In this document: in pieces, positions 35,978-45,117 of the stretch
Numbering within the stretch: the first letter of the stretch is position 1
Layout: every line of letters starts with the position of its first letter
NCBI RefSeq assembly: GCF_004564375.1
Contig: NZ_CP038267.1
Coordinates: 2,916,501 to 2,980,500 of the forward strand
Length of the DNA: 64,000 bases
Direction: 5' to 3'
Source of the DNA: Nocardioides euryhalodurans
Lineage (GTDB): Bacteria > Actinomycetota > Actinomycetes > Propionibacteriales > Nocardioidaceae
The notes under the pieces: model-generated
Told to the model about the DNA's origin: nothing
Seen by the model: the letters and a program-made list of their open reading frames with translations, nothing else
The model's database searches: none
Made by a program: the position numbers and the translations under genes

Positions 35978-36652
35978 TCAGCGGGCCTCGAGGAACGTGA
36001 TCACGGCCAGGACGCGGCGGTGGTCGCTGCTGGAGCCGGGGAGGTCCAGCTTCGTCAGGATGCTCCCGACGTGCTTCTCGACGGTTCCTTCCGCGACCCA
36101 CAGCTGCTGCGCGATCCCACCGTTCGAGCGGCCCTCGGCCATCAGCGCCAGGACCTCGCGCTCACGCTCGCTCAGCACCGCCAGGGGATCGTTCCGTCGC
36201 TGGGCGCCGACGAGCTCCTGCACGAGCGCCGGGTCGACGACCGAGCCTCCGAGCGCGACCCGACCGACATTGTCGAGGAACTCGTCGACGTCGAGGACGC
36301 GGCTCTTGAGCAGGTAGCCGATCCCGCGACCGGAGGCCAGCAAGGTCATGGCGTGCTCGACCTCCACGTGGGCGGACAGCACCAAGATCGCGACGTCGGG
36401 AAGCTCCTCGCGGATGGTGCGAGCGGCCTCCAGGCCCTCGGTCCCGTGGTCCGGTGGCATCCGGATGTCCACGACCACGAGGTCGGGCTCGAGTTCGCGC
36501 GTGACGGAGAGGAGCTCGGAGCCGTCGCCGACCTGGCCCACCACCTGGAAGCCCTGCTGCTCGAGCAGGCGTGCGAGACCCGCACGGAGCAGCACGTCGT
36601 CATCGGCCAGGACGACGCGGATCACACGGTCCGGACTCGCCTCCACCGTCAT
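35978..36652 (-). CDS. NarL/LuxR-family response regulator
   Basis: A 224-residue two-domain regulator. The receiver has the acidic pocket ADDD (residues 16-19), the phospho-acceptor Asp62 in LVVVDIRMPPDHGTEG, Ser/Thr in LVLSAHVE, and Lys in YLLKSRVLD. The LuxR-type HTH (residues about 152-215) contains LSEREREVLALMAEGRSNGG and the recognition helix TVEKHVGSILTKLDL. ATG 36652 gives the conventional N-terminus. It is divergent from the HTH-UPF0182 fusion with 180 bases between. The nearest NarL-type histidine kinase is at 43545. Confidence 0.9.
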   Translation of the reverse strand: MTVEASPDRVIRVVLADDDVLLRAGLARLLEQQGFQVVGQVGDGSELLSVTRELEPDLVVVDIRMPPDHGTEGLEAARTIREELPDVAILVLSAHVEVEHAMTLLASGRGIGYLLKSRVLDVDEFLDNVGRVALGGSVVDPALVQELVGAQRRNDPLAVLSEREREVLALMAEGRSNGGIAQQLWVAEGTVEKHVGSILTKLDLPGSSSDHRRVLAVITFLEAR

Positions 36653-36832
36653 GGAAGAGCAGTATGCACACCGGGGTTGCAAGGGGCATCCCCCGAACGA
36701 GGTGTAGGGTGCCGCGGCGCCCAGCAGAGGTGGGCGAGCACGCCTCAGTGAGCGACCGGTCCGGCCGGAGCTGCGAAAGATGCTTCCGCGAGACGCGTTG
36801 TGCCTGCGAAAGCACAGGCGTAGTTTCACGAC

Positions 36833-39800
36833 ATGCCCGGGGGGGAGCATGTCACCGTGGCGGAGGCCGCCGACGCGCTGGGAACGAGCCCCCAGACCGT
36901 ACGTACCCTCCTCCGAAAGGGCGAGCTCGATGGTCGCCGGCGGGAGTGGGGATCGCGGTACGTCTGGGAGGTGAGCCGGCAGGGACTCGACGACTTCCTC
37001 TCGGAGTACGGCAGGCTCGACGGTCGACGTCGACCCGCCCGCTCCCCGTCGGTGCCGGCCGAGGCGTCCTTCGATGCTCTGCTTCGCCCTGCAGCACCCG
37101 ATCCGAGACCCTTCATCCTCCGCCCACGAGGCCGCGCCACGGTCGTCGTCGTCCTGCTCGGCCTCCCGATGGTGGCGGCGTACGTGGCCGCTCGCATCCT
37201 GCCCGGGGCGTTGTGGTTCGCTGAGCTCGACCGCACCAGCGTCTACGGACGCACGGTCGGCGCCAAGCTCGAGCTGTCGCTCGCGGTGGCCGGGTTGACC
37301 GCCCTCGTGGTGGGAGTGAACCTCGCCGTCTCGGTGGGCTGGACCGCCCTTCGGCGACCTCGCGCGCGTGTGCTCTCAGTGCTCGTGGCGTCGCTCGTCA
37401 TCGGGAGCCTGTTCGCCTCGTCCGCGCCACAGCACTGGCAGACGTACCTGCTCTGGCGTCACCAGCAGTCCTTCGGCGAGGTGGACCCCATCCACGACAG
37501 GGATGTCGGGTTCTTCGTCTTCCGCCTGCCCTTCGAGCTCCTCGCGTCCTCCATGTCGATGGCGCTGGTCCTGGTGTCCGCCGTCCTCGTGACGATCGTG
37601 AGGTCCGTGCGTGGTGATCTCCGCATCCGCCCGTTCCGTGCCACCTTCGGGACGCAGTGCCACCTGGCGGTGCTTGCCGCCGGCTTCCTGGGCCTCGCTG
37701 CATGGAGGCTCCGGCTCGAGCAGTACCGACTCGAGCTCGGTCAGCCTTCCCCGGAAGACCCGGGCTCGTTCGCGGGGGCCGGCTACGTCGACGTCCACGT
37801 GCACTCACCGGGGCTGTCCTGGATGGTTGTGTTCGCGTTGCTGCTCGCCGTCGCCTGCCTCGCCGCTCCGTTCGTCGGCCGAGGTGGTTCCCGACGCGCG
37901 ACTGCGATGCTCGTGGTTCCGGGCCTGCTGCTGGGAGCCACGGCGTTGCTGTCTGGGGCTGTCGTCCCTGCGGTCGTCCGGCAGTTCGTCGTGGACCCCA
38001 ACCCGCTCCTGAGCGAGGGACCGTTCGTCGCACGGTCGATCACGGGCACGCGGTCGGGTCTGGGGCTGCACACGATCGAGGTCGAGCCCTACCGACCGAC
38101 CGGCAGCTTCGCCGCAGCCGACTTTCCCGAGATCCTCGAGCGCTTCGCCACCGTTCCCCTCTGGGACTCCTGGGTCCTGGAGGCGCGCATGCAGCAGCTG
38201 GTCAACGACACGCCCTACTACCGTCCGGGGCCGGCGACCCTGGATGTACCTCGTATCGACGGACGGCGCCGGCTGACCGTGGTCAGCGCCCGCCAGCTCG
38301 ACCTTGAACGGGTCGCGGGGCAGGCCCAGACCTGGGGCAACAACCGCCTGGCCTTCACGCACGGGCTGGGGCTCGTGCGGTTCTCCGGCTCACACCTCGA
38401 CGCGAACCGGCAGCCGCGGCTGCTGGACGCCGGGCTCGGGCTGCGCCAGCCTCGCATCTACTTCGGAGACTTCGCGGCACCCCCTGCGAACGTCCCCGCC
38501 CATGACTCCGCAATCGTCGCCTCGATCAAGGACCCCACTCTGGCGGAGTCGCCGTGGGTCCTCGTGGACACCCGCCGCCCGGAGGTGGACGCCCCGGTCG
38601 CGCACGGAGCTGCCCGGGCGACCTACCACTACGACGGCCCTGCTGGCATCGGGCTCCCCGGGTGGGCCCGCCGAGCGGTGTTCGCACTGGCCCTGGGGAG
38701 CGCTGACCTGTTGCTTTCCGACGACATCACACCCGAGTCGCGGCTGCTGCTGCACCGCGACGTGCACGACCGTCTCGACGCGCTGGCTCCGTTCATCCAG
38801 TGGGACTCCGAGGCGGTGCCGCTGACCTCGAAGGGCCGCATCGTCTTCGTCGTCGAGGGTTACACCACCAGCCAGCACTTTCCCTACGCCGAGCAGGTGG
38901 ACCTCGCCGGGTCGCCGGTGAGCTACGCCCGGGCCTCCGTGCGCGCGACCGTCGATGCGTTCTCGGGAGAGGTCGACCTCTACCTGACCGACGGGGAGGA
39001 GCCCGTGGCCCGGGCATGGTCCGAGGTGTTCCCTGACCTGTTCCGGCCGGTGGACGAGATGCCCGCCGCACTGCGCCACCGGGTTCGATACCCGGCCGAC
39101 CTCTTCGCGGCCCAGGCGACGGCGTACGAGCGCTACCACGCAGTGCGGCCCGACCAGTTCGTGAGCGGTGCCGATCACTGGGCGCGACCGATCGCACTGT
39201 CGGGCCCCATCGAGGTGGCCGGGGACGTCGACTTCGACGAGGACGACGAGGACGATCTGCGACTGACGCTCCAGCCGGGCTACTACTACGGCCGTCCTCC
39301 CGGGGAGGAGGCCCGTCGGTTGGTGCTCCGGACGTACTACACCCCACGCAGCGGTCAGAACCTGGTGTCCTCGCTCAACGGCTGGGTGGACGACGAGGGC
39401 GACGTCAGGCTCGCCGCGCTCGACCTGCCCCGCGACCCGGTCGTCCTCGGACCCGCCCAGATGAGTCGGCTGACCTTCGCGACCCCCCGGGTCCGCAACC
39501 TCCTGGGACTGCGCAACCTGGAGATCCGCGACCTCGCGCTCTCCTCGCTGGACACGGTCCTGCTCGGGAGGCCCCGCGTGCTCTTCCTGCCGGGCGGACC
39601 GGTGCAGATCCAGAGTCTGTACGAGGGCTCGAAAGGACCAGGTGCCGCGCGCCTCATCGGCGTGACCGCGTTCCTCGACGGGCGGGTCGGGCTGGGGCCG
39701 GACATCGAGAGCGCGCTGCGACAAGCGCTGAACGAGCCGCCGAGCGTCGAGGTGCGGCGTCCTCGCGAACCCGCCGTGGTCGGGGAGCCGGTCGCGATCG

Positions 39801-40567
39801 CCTACGTGGTCGACAACGCGAAGCGCCACGAGGTGACCATCACGTCCGGCGCCGGTCGGCAGGTCGTGCGTAGCGATCTCACCAGTGGTCGGGAGGTCGT
39901 CGAGTGGGTTCCCACCGCCGCAGGCGACGTCACTGTCAGGGTCGAGGTCACCGGTCTCGATGGGACCAGCGTCTCGGGCCGGACGAGCCTCACGGTCCTG
40001 GACCTTCCTCCGAGGATCCGGCTCATCGAGCCTCCGGACCGGCTGGAGGTCGGAAGGCGGGTGCGCGTCTGGTTCGAGGTCGTCAACGGCCGCAGCGTCT
40101 CGGCCAGGCTGTCGACTCGCTCGGGGATCGTCCTCGACCGGGAGTACCTGCTCCGGGACGGGAGGGCAGTGATCAGCTGGACGCCGCAGTCGGCCGGCAG
40201 GGCGACCTTGCTCATCCGGGCCCGCGGCGGCCAGCGCCAGGTGGCGGAGACGAGGCTGCGGCTCACCGTCCAACGCCGGCCGCCCGAGGAACCACCGCCC
40301 TCCGTCGAGCTGCTCAGGGTGCCGGAGCGGTTGCGGGTCGGCTCCGCAGCCGAGTTCACAGTCCGGGGGGAAGACTGCCGAAGGGTCATCACCCGGATCG
40401 AGTCAGCCGACGGTGAGACCTGGACGTGGGAGTCCGCGTGTCCGGTCGACCGCGCGACCATCCGTTGGAGCCCCCCGGCCAGCGGGCGCTATCTGCTGAC
40501 CACCACGGCTGTCGGAGACGCCTCGAGCGCCCAGGCGACCACGACGTTGAGGGTGACGGGACAGTGA
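36833..40567 (+). CDS. Membrane protein: N-terminal HTH, UPF0182 core, C-terminal Ig-like repeats
   Basis: A 1244-residue fusion. Residues about 5-60 (HVTVAEAADALGTSPQTVRT..DFL) are an excisionase/MerR-type helix-turn-helix. Residues about 100-375 hold seven hydrophobic segments, including the UPF0182-typical ALWFAELDRTSVYGRTVGAK. The large extracytoplasmic UPF0182 domain follows to about residue 965, with PYYRPGPATLDVPRIDGRRR-type, LAFTHGLGLVRFSGS and YYYGRPPGEEARRL segments. Three repeats of Ig-like character (VVEWVPTAAGDVTVRVEVTG, ISWTPQSAGRATLLIRARGG, IRWSPPASGRYLLTTTAVGD) end the protein. UPF0182 proteins are about 950-1000 residues and of unknown function, normally without HTH or Ig parts. 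The stop overlaps the start of the exchanger gene (GTGA). Confidence 0.8.
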   Translation: MPGGEHVTVAEAADALGTSPQTVRTLLRKGELDGRRREWGSRYVWEVSRQGLDDFLSEYGRLDGRRRPARSPSVPAEASFDALLRPAAPDPRPFILRPRGRATVVVVLLGLPMVAAYVAARILPGALWFAELDRTSVYGRTVGAKLELSLAVAGLTALVVGVNLAVSVGWTALRRPRARVLSVLVASLVIGSLFASSAPQHWQTYLLWRHQQSFGEVDPIHDRDVGFFVFRLPFELLASSMSMALVLVSAVLVTIVRSVRGDLRIRPFRATFGTQCHLAVLAAGFLGLAAWRLRLEQYRLELGQPSPEDPGSFAGAGYVDVHVHSPGLSWMVVFALLLAVACLAAPFVGRGGSRRATAMLVVPGLLLGATALLSGAVVPAVVRQFVVDPNPLLSEGPFVARSITGTRSGLGLHTIEVEPYRPTGSFAAADFPEILERFATVPLWDSWVLEARMQQLVNDTPYYRPGPATLDVPRIDGRRRLTVVSARQLDLERVAGQAQTWGNNRLAFTHGLGLVRFSGSHLDANRQPRLLDAGLGLRQPRIYFGDFAAPPANVPAHDSAIVASIKDPTLAESPWVLVDTRRPEVDAPVAHGAARATYHYDGPAGIGLPGWARRAVFALALGSADLLLSDDITPESRLLLHRDVHDRLDALAPFIQWDSEAVPLTSKGRIVFVVEGYTTSQHFPYAEQVDLAGSPVSYARASVRATVDAFSGEVDLYLTDGEEPVARAWSEVFPDLFRPVDEMPAALRHRVRYPADLFAAQATAYERYHAVRPDQFVSGADHWARPIALSGPIEVAGDVDFDEDDEDDLRLTLQPGYYYGRPPGEEARRLVLRTYYTPRSGQNLVSSLNGWVDDEGDVRLAALDLPRDPVVLGPAQMSRLTFATPRVRNLLGLRNLEIRDLALSSLDTVLLGRPRVLFLPGGPVQIQSLYEGSKGPGAARLIGVTAFLDGRVGLGPDIESALRQALNEPPSVEVRRPREPAVVGEPVAIAYVVDNAKRHEVTITSGAGRQVVRSDLTSGREVVEWVPTAAGDVTVRVEVTGLDGTSVSGRTSLTVLDLPPRIRLIEPPDRLEVGRRVRVWFEVVNGRSVSARLSTRSGIVLDREYLLRDGRAVISWTPQSAGRATLLIRARGGQRQVAETRLRLTVQRRPPEEPPPSVELLRVPERLRVGSAAEFTVRGEDCRRVITRIESADGETWTWESACPVDRATIRWSPPASGRYLLTTTAVGDASSAQATTTLRVTGQ

Positions 40568-41790
40568 CGGTGCCACCAGTGCCCGAGGGTTCTGCCGGCA
40601 GCACCGGCTGGCGAAGGCACCTCGTGATCGCAGGCTCCTGCGCACTCCTCGGTGTCGCGGTCCACCTGGCCAGCCCGTTCCTCCCGGTACCCCTGGCGTT
40701 GATCGGCCTGGGTGTTGGTCTGGTCGGCGCCGGCTTCATGCTGGCGTGGGCAGCGGACGCGGGGGAGGCGGTGTTCTCCGGCGGTGCGGTGCTCGCGGTG
40801 ATAGCACTCGTGGCGATCCTCCCCGAGTTCGTGATCGAGGTGCGTTACGCCTACATCCAGGAGGTCGGCCTGGTCACCGCCAACCTGACCGGGGCGACCC
40901 GGCTGCTGCTCACGGGTGCGGCGGCGTTGCCCCTGCTGGTGCTCCTCGTCTCCCGCCGCCGCGCCCGGCAGGAAGCGCCCCTCGAGCTGGCGCCCCATCG
41001 CCGCCTGGACCTCGGCATCTTGATCATCACGGCGGTGTTCGCCGTCCAGATCGTGGTGCGTGGAAGCCTGACGGTCGTCGACTCGGCGGTGCTGCTCGCG
41101 CTCTACGTGCTCTTCGCCATGCGGGTGCAGGGGGCCGCCGACGAGGAGCCCGCCGTGGTCGGGGTACCGGCCGGTCTGCGATCCCTGTCGCGGGAGAACG
41201 CTCGCGGCGCCGTCGTGGGGTTGATCCTGATCGCAGGCTGTGTCGTGCTCGTGGTCGCCAACCCGTTCGCCGACGCACTCCTGGTCACGGGGACGTCGAT
41301 GGGTCTCGACCCCTACCTGCTGATCCAGTCGGTCGTCCCGGGTGCCACGGAGTCACCCGAGTTCGTCATCGTCGCTGTGCTGGTCGCCAACCACCGACCG
41401 GCACAGGGACTGGCGCTCCTCCTCGCCTCGTCCGTGAGTCAGTGGACCGTCGGCCTGGGCCTGCTTCCGATCGCCTTCGCGGCCGGGGGAGGGGGGACCT
41501 CGATGCCGCTGTCCGGGCGCGAGCAGCTGGAGCTCGGGTTCACGATCGCGGTGACCCTGTTCGTCGTGGCCGCGCTCGCCACCCTGCGTCCGGAGCGGGC
41601 CGACGCGTCGTTGATCCTCGGAGTCTTCCTGGTCCAGCTGATCTACCCGGCTCCCTTCGTACGCTTCGCCTGCGGTTTCGTGCTCCTCGTCTTCGCGATC
41701 GACCTTCTGTGTGCACGTCGGCGCACCCTCCGCCCCATGCTCCGGTCGGCGGTCGGCCGACGTCACCCGACGCCCGCGTCCCCACGGTGA
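40564..41790 (+). CDS. Sodium/calcium exchanger-like (CaCA superfamily) membrane protein
   Basis: A 408-residue protein with about ten membrane helices in two halves. The alpha-repeat-like segments are AVIALVAILPEFVIEVRYAY (around residue 85) and SVVPGATESPEFVIVAVLVA (around residue 265), which keep the Pro-Glu of the CaCA signature but are otherwise unusual; the second is the better match (GATESPE). The loop between halves carries SRRRARQEAPLELAPHRRLD. Cation antiport is therefore likely, with ion specificity uncertain. It starts at GTG overlapping the stop of the UPF0182 fusion, so both are made from one message in matched amounts. Confidence 0.75.
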   Translation: MTVPPVPEGSAGSTGWRRHLVIAGSCALLGVAVHLASPFLPVPLALIGLGVGLVGAGFMLAWAADAGEAVFSGGAVLAVIALVAILPEFVIEVRYAYIQEVGLVTANLTGATRLLLTGAAALPLLVLLVSRRRARQEAPLELAPHRRLDLGILIITAVFAVQIVVRGSLTVVDSAVLLALYVLFAMRVQGAADEEPAVVGVPAGLRSLSRENARGAVVGLILIAGCVVLVVANPFADALLVTGTSMGLDPYLLIQSVVPGATESPEFVIVAVLVANHRPAQGLALLLASSVSQWTVGLGLLPIAFAAGGGGTSMPLSGREQLELGFTIAVTLFVVAALATLRPERADASLILGVFLVQLIYPAPFVRFACGFVLLVFAIDLLCARRRTLRPMLRSAVGRRHPTPASPR

Positions 41791-41830
41791 CCTGGGGTCA
41801 CCTGTAGGGGCCGCGGGCAGAGGGGTCGGG

Positions 41831-42535
41831 TCACTCACCTCCCCCGAACGCCTCGACCATCTTCGCGTTGGTCGCCCTGGCCCGGGAGAGGGCGTTCGTC
41901 ACGCCGATCCTCGCTCCGGGGGAGAGGGTGAAGGAGTCGAGCGCAGCTGCGAGGGAGTCCACCTCGCGTTGGTACTGGCCGAGCGTGTCGGCCAGGCCGT
42001 CTGCGTAGTCGGCACCGTCACCCTCCTCGGGCAGTGCGATCACCTCGTCGAGCATCTCGTCACGACGGACCTGGGCCACCCTCACGGTCCGGCGTAGCGC
42101 TCGTACGACCGTGGGCCGCCGCAGGTCGTCGAGAAGCGCGACCGCACCCGTGCTCACCCGGTAGTCGAGCTTGGTGGCGGCAAGGACGGCCGGCGGACCG
42201 GGTGGATCGTCGCTCTCGGGGTCAGTGGGGGGCGCCCCGATCAGCGCCTGCGCCGCGGTGTTGGCGCTCCCGGTGTGGCGGGCGGCGCTGGCCAGGGAGC
42301 GGACGGCCCTGCGGTACTGCCGAGCCCGCACCTGGGCGGACGCCTTGGCGAGCGCTGCGTCCGCAGCCCGGATGTGGCTCCCCGCAGAGGCCGTCGCGGC
42401 TGAGCCCGGAGCGCCGCCCAGGGCGCCGACGGTCAGTCCCACGCTCACGACGACGGCGGCCACGGCTCCGAGGGCGCGAGCCCCCCGCTTGCGCGGCCGT
42501 CGGCGGGGGATGAAGTGGTCTCGAAGGTCGTGCAT
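41831..42535 (-). CDS. Exported Ala-rich protein of unknown function
   Basis: A 234-residue protein. After a basic N-terminus (HDLRDHFIPRRRPRKRGARA) comes a hydrophobic Ala/Val/Gly segment (residues about 24-45) ending in SAATASA, either a signal peptide or an anchor. The rest is helical and Ala/Arg-rich (AADAALAKASAQVRARQYRR), with no recognisable domain. The ATG at 42535 has a purine-rich ribosome site (GAGAGGAA). It is convergent with the exchanger gene, 40 bases apart. The same frame stays open upstream to 42991, which is described separately. Confidence 0.6.
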   Translation of the reverse strand: MHDLRDHFIPRRRPRKRGARALGAVAAVVVSVGLTVGALGGAPGSAATASAGSHIRAADAALAKASAQVRARQYRRAVRSLASAARHTGSANTAAQALIGAPPTDPESDDPPGPPAVLAATKLDYRVSTGAVALLDDLRRPTVVRALRRTVRVAQVRRDEMLDEVIALPEEGDGADYADGLADTLGQYQREVDSLAAALDSFTLSPGARIGVTNALSRARATNAKMVEAFGGGE

Positions 42536-42904
42536 GACGGTTCCTCTCATCGAAGGTGTTGTCGCGGATGTCCGGTGACACCGCATGTCAGGCCCCGGGA
42601 ACCCGGGCAGCGGGGTGGTCGCCCACCCCGAGGGAGGCATCGCGGTGGAGATGCGGCAGAAGGCCGCGACGCCACTCCTGAGAACCTTGAACGCCACGTC
42701 CGCGGGGACGAGGGCGAGCCACATGCAGTCGCTCAGCCCGAGCCCTGCCACGACGTCCAGCACCCGCAGGAGCCCGTTGGCGACGGCCTCGGCGCCCACG
42801 ACGCGGGCAAGGTGGCGTGCGAGCTCGGCAGCCACCACGACGAGGCCGTCGAGCCACGCGCGGGGCTGAGCCATGAAGGCCAGGAACGCCTGCACCTGCA
42901 ACAT
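42536..42904 (-). other. Open, coding-like stretch in frame with the exported protein
   Basis: Directly upstream of the exported protein the minus-strand frame stays open and, from an ATG at 42904, reads MLQVQAFLAFMAQPRAWLDG followed by hydrophobic helices (LVVVAAELARHL, NGLLRVLDVVAGLGL) with strong G/C third positions. Near 42540-42590 codon quality drops (CGGACATCCGCGACAACACC), as in an intergenic gap, yet no stop occurs. It could be an N-terminal extension of the next gene, the remains of a separate small membrane protein that lost its stop, or chance. I rate it uncertain. Confidence 0.35.
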
Positions 42905-43091
42905 CTGCCTCACCCCGGATCTCGTTTCGCCCGACTCTGTGGAGCGTGGTCGATGCGTGACCCTGGTGGCATCGGAGGCAGCGGCCGACAACCCTGGAGG
43001 CCAGCGGGGTCGCGTCTACCTGCTACCCGGAGGTCCCGCGATGGTGGCTACCTGCAATGTGCCGGCGCCTCGGGACCGGCAGGCTGGACCC

Positions 43092-43466
43092 ATGAGCTTC
43101 AGCGTGGTGATCGTCGACGACAACCGGTCGTTCCTGCAGGTCGCACGCACCCTCCTCGAGCGCGACGGAGTCGACGTCGTCGGGGTCGCCTCCACGTCGT
43201 CCAGCGCGCTGGAGCAGGTCAGGCGACTCCGTCCGGACACGGTCCTGGTCGACGTGCACCTGGGCGCCGAGAGCGGTCTCGATCTGGTACGCACGCTTCA
43301 TGCCGACGAGCACTGCCGAGGTTCGAGTGCCATCTTGATGTCCACCCACAGTGAGGTGGATCTGGCGATGGTGGTGGCCGATGCCCCGGTGGCCGGGTTC
43401 GTGACGAAGAGTGAGCTGTCGGCGGCGACGATCGACGAGGTGCGCCGCCGCAGGACGTTGCCCTGA
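43092..43466 (+). CDS. Stand-alone receiver-domain response regulator
   Basis: A 124-residue single receiver domain without an output domain. The acidic pair is Asp9-Asp10 (VVIVDDNRSF), the phospho-acceptor is Asp54 (TVLVDVHLGAESG), the Thr/Ser position is LMSTHSE, and Lys106 lies in FVTKSEL. The ORF ends shortly after (VRRRRTLP), so the LuxR HTH expected after this kind of receiver is absent. It may act by protein contact, or quench the phosphorelay. An in-frame ATG at 43041 has a better GGAGG ribosome site and would add 17 residues; ATG 43092 fits the domain. A histidine kinase gene follows after 78 bases. Confidence 0.8.
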   Translation: MSFSVVIVDDNRSFLQVARTLLERDGVDVVGVASTSSSALEQVRRLRPDTVLVDVHLGAESGLDLVRTLHADEHCRGSSAILMSTHSEVDLAMVVADAPVAGFVTKSELSAATIDEVRRRRTLP

Positions 43467-43544
43467 GGTTCCACCGTGGGACGAGACAAGGGCAGGACAC
43501 GCTCGCCGAGTCCGGGCCGCGCCGCTACTGTCCGTGAGGTGACG

Positions 43545-45092
43545 ATGGCCGCGACCGGGCGCATCGGGGCGGAGGCCGCCCTCGTCTTCGCCGCGGGTGC
43601 TGCATCCTTCGCGCTGAGCTCGCTCCTGCTGGGCGCGCTGCTTCCCCACAGTCCAGTGGTCGTGGTGGGCGTCGTCATCCTCGACGTGGCGGCGGTCCTC
43701 GCGGCCGCGCGATTCTGGGGGATCAACTTCGCGGTCACGGTGGGCATCGCGAGCGTCGTCGCCCTCGACTGGTACTTCATCCCACCTGTGCATCCCCTCG
43801 AGCTGCCGGACGCCAAGAACGCGTTCGCACTCTCGGCGTACCTCGTGGCCGGGGTGCTGCTCGGGGAGCTCGCCATCACGGCGCGCCGCAGGGCGGTCAT
43901 CGCCGAACGGGCCCGCAGCCTCCTGGCGGAGGAACAGGCAGCGTTGCGACGCGTGGCCACGCTCGTGGCGCGCGAGACCTCGCCGTCCGAGGTCTTCGCC
44001 GCCGTCACCGAGGAGGTCGGTCGACTGCTGTCGATCGACCTCACCGCCCTGCTCCACTACGAGACGGACGGCACCGGAACCGTGGTCGCTGCGTGGAGCG
44101 CCAAGGGACGGCCCCTCCGGGTCGGTGCCCGCTTGGTCCTGACGGGGGACGACGTGGCAGTCGAGGTCCGTCAGGCCGGCCGTCCCGCTCGTATGGACAC
44201 CGTCGCGGAGGCCTCCGGGCCCTTGTCGGAACGCCTGCGAGAGCTGGGCGTTCAGTCCAGCGCCGGGAGTCCCGTCGTCGTCGACGGGCAGCTCTGGGGT
44301 GTGATGGTGGCGGCATCCGTGTCCGAGGCGCGGATGCCGGCCGGTACCGAGTCCCGGCTCAGCCAGTTCACCGAGCTCGCGGCGACGGCGGTGGCCAATG
44401 CGCAGACCCGCGCGGAGCTCAACCTCTCCAGGGCGCGCATCGTGACCTCGGCGGACCAGGCGCGACGACAGATCGAGCGGAACCTGCACGACGGGGTCCA
44501 GCAGCGGCTCGTCTCACTGGGTCTCGGTGTCCGGGTGGTCGAGGACATCGCCGGCCCAGACTCCGACGTCCTGCCCGCACTCGGCGGCATCCGGGAGGGG
44601 ATCATGGAGACGCTGGAGGAGCTGCGGGAGATCTCCCACGGGATTCACCCGGCCATCCTCTCCGAGGGCGGCCTGCGTCCGGCCCTCGGCAACGTCGCGC
44701 GCCGCTCGCCCGTACCCGTCGAGCTCGACGTCCGTGGTCCGGATCGGCCGCCGGAGGCCGTGGAGGTCGGGATCTACTACGTGGTCTCCGAGACCCTCGC
44801 CAACGTGGCGAAGCATGCACGGGCGTCGCGGGCCTGGGTGGAGGTGGACTTCGACCCTGCCGTGGTGAGGGTGACCGTGCGCGACGACGGCAGGGGCGGC
44901 GCGGACATGAGCAACGGGTCGGGGCTCGTCGGTCTGTCGGACCGCGTCCATGCCCTTGGCGGTACCGTCGCGATCGACAGTCCGATCGGTCATGGCACCT
45001 CGATCCGTGTCCTGCTTCCGCTGCCCGACGACACCCGGTCGTCGCTCGGCGCCCAGACGGACGTCGCGGGGGTCGAGGACCAGCGGACGTGA
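43545..45092 (+). CDS. DUF4118-GAF sensor histidine kinase, NarL/UhpB (HisKA_3) type
   Basis: A 515-residue kinase. The N-terminal about 110 residues are a four-helix DUF4118 membrane module like that of KdpD (ARFWGINFAVTVGIASVVAL and YFIPPVHPLELPD). A GAF domain covers about residues 145-290. The HisKA_3 phospho-acceptor is His315 in ERNLHDGVQQRLVSLG, and the HATPase has SETLANVAKHARASRA and VRDDGRGGAD. HisKA_3 kinases normally pair with NarL-type regulators, so both the preceding receiver and the LuxR-type regulator at 35978 are candidate partners. ATG 43545 is preceded by GAGGTGACG; GTG 43539 is an alternative. Confidence 0.88.
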   Translation: MAATGRIGAEAALVFAAGAASFALSSLLLGALLPHSPVVVVGVVILDVAAVLAAARFWGINFAVTVGIASVVALDWYFIPPVHPLELPDAKNAFALSAYLVAGVLLGELAITARRRAVIAERARSLLAEEQAALRRVATLVARETSPSEVFAAVTEEVGRLLSIDLTALLHYETDGTGTVVAAWSAKGRPLRVGARLVLTGDDVAVEVRQAGRPARMDTVAEASGPLSERLRELGVQSSAGSPVVVDGQLWGVMVAASVSEARMPAGTESRLSQFTELAATAVANAQTRAELNLSRARIVTSADQARRQIERNLHDGVQQRLVSLGLGVRVVEDIAGPDSDVLPALGGIREGIMETLEELREISHGIHPAILSEGGLRPALGNVARRSPVPVELDVRGPDRPPEAVEVGIYYVVSETLANVAKHARASRAWVEVDFDPAVVRVTVRDDGRGGADMSNGSGLVGLSDRVHALGGTVAIDSPIGHGTSIRVLLPLPDDTRSSLGAQTDVAGVEDQRT

Positions 45093-45117
45093 TCGTCATG
45101 CGCCAGCTGGAGCTGCC

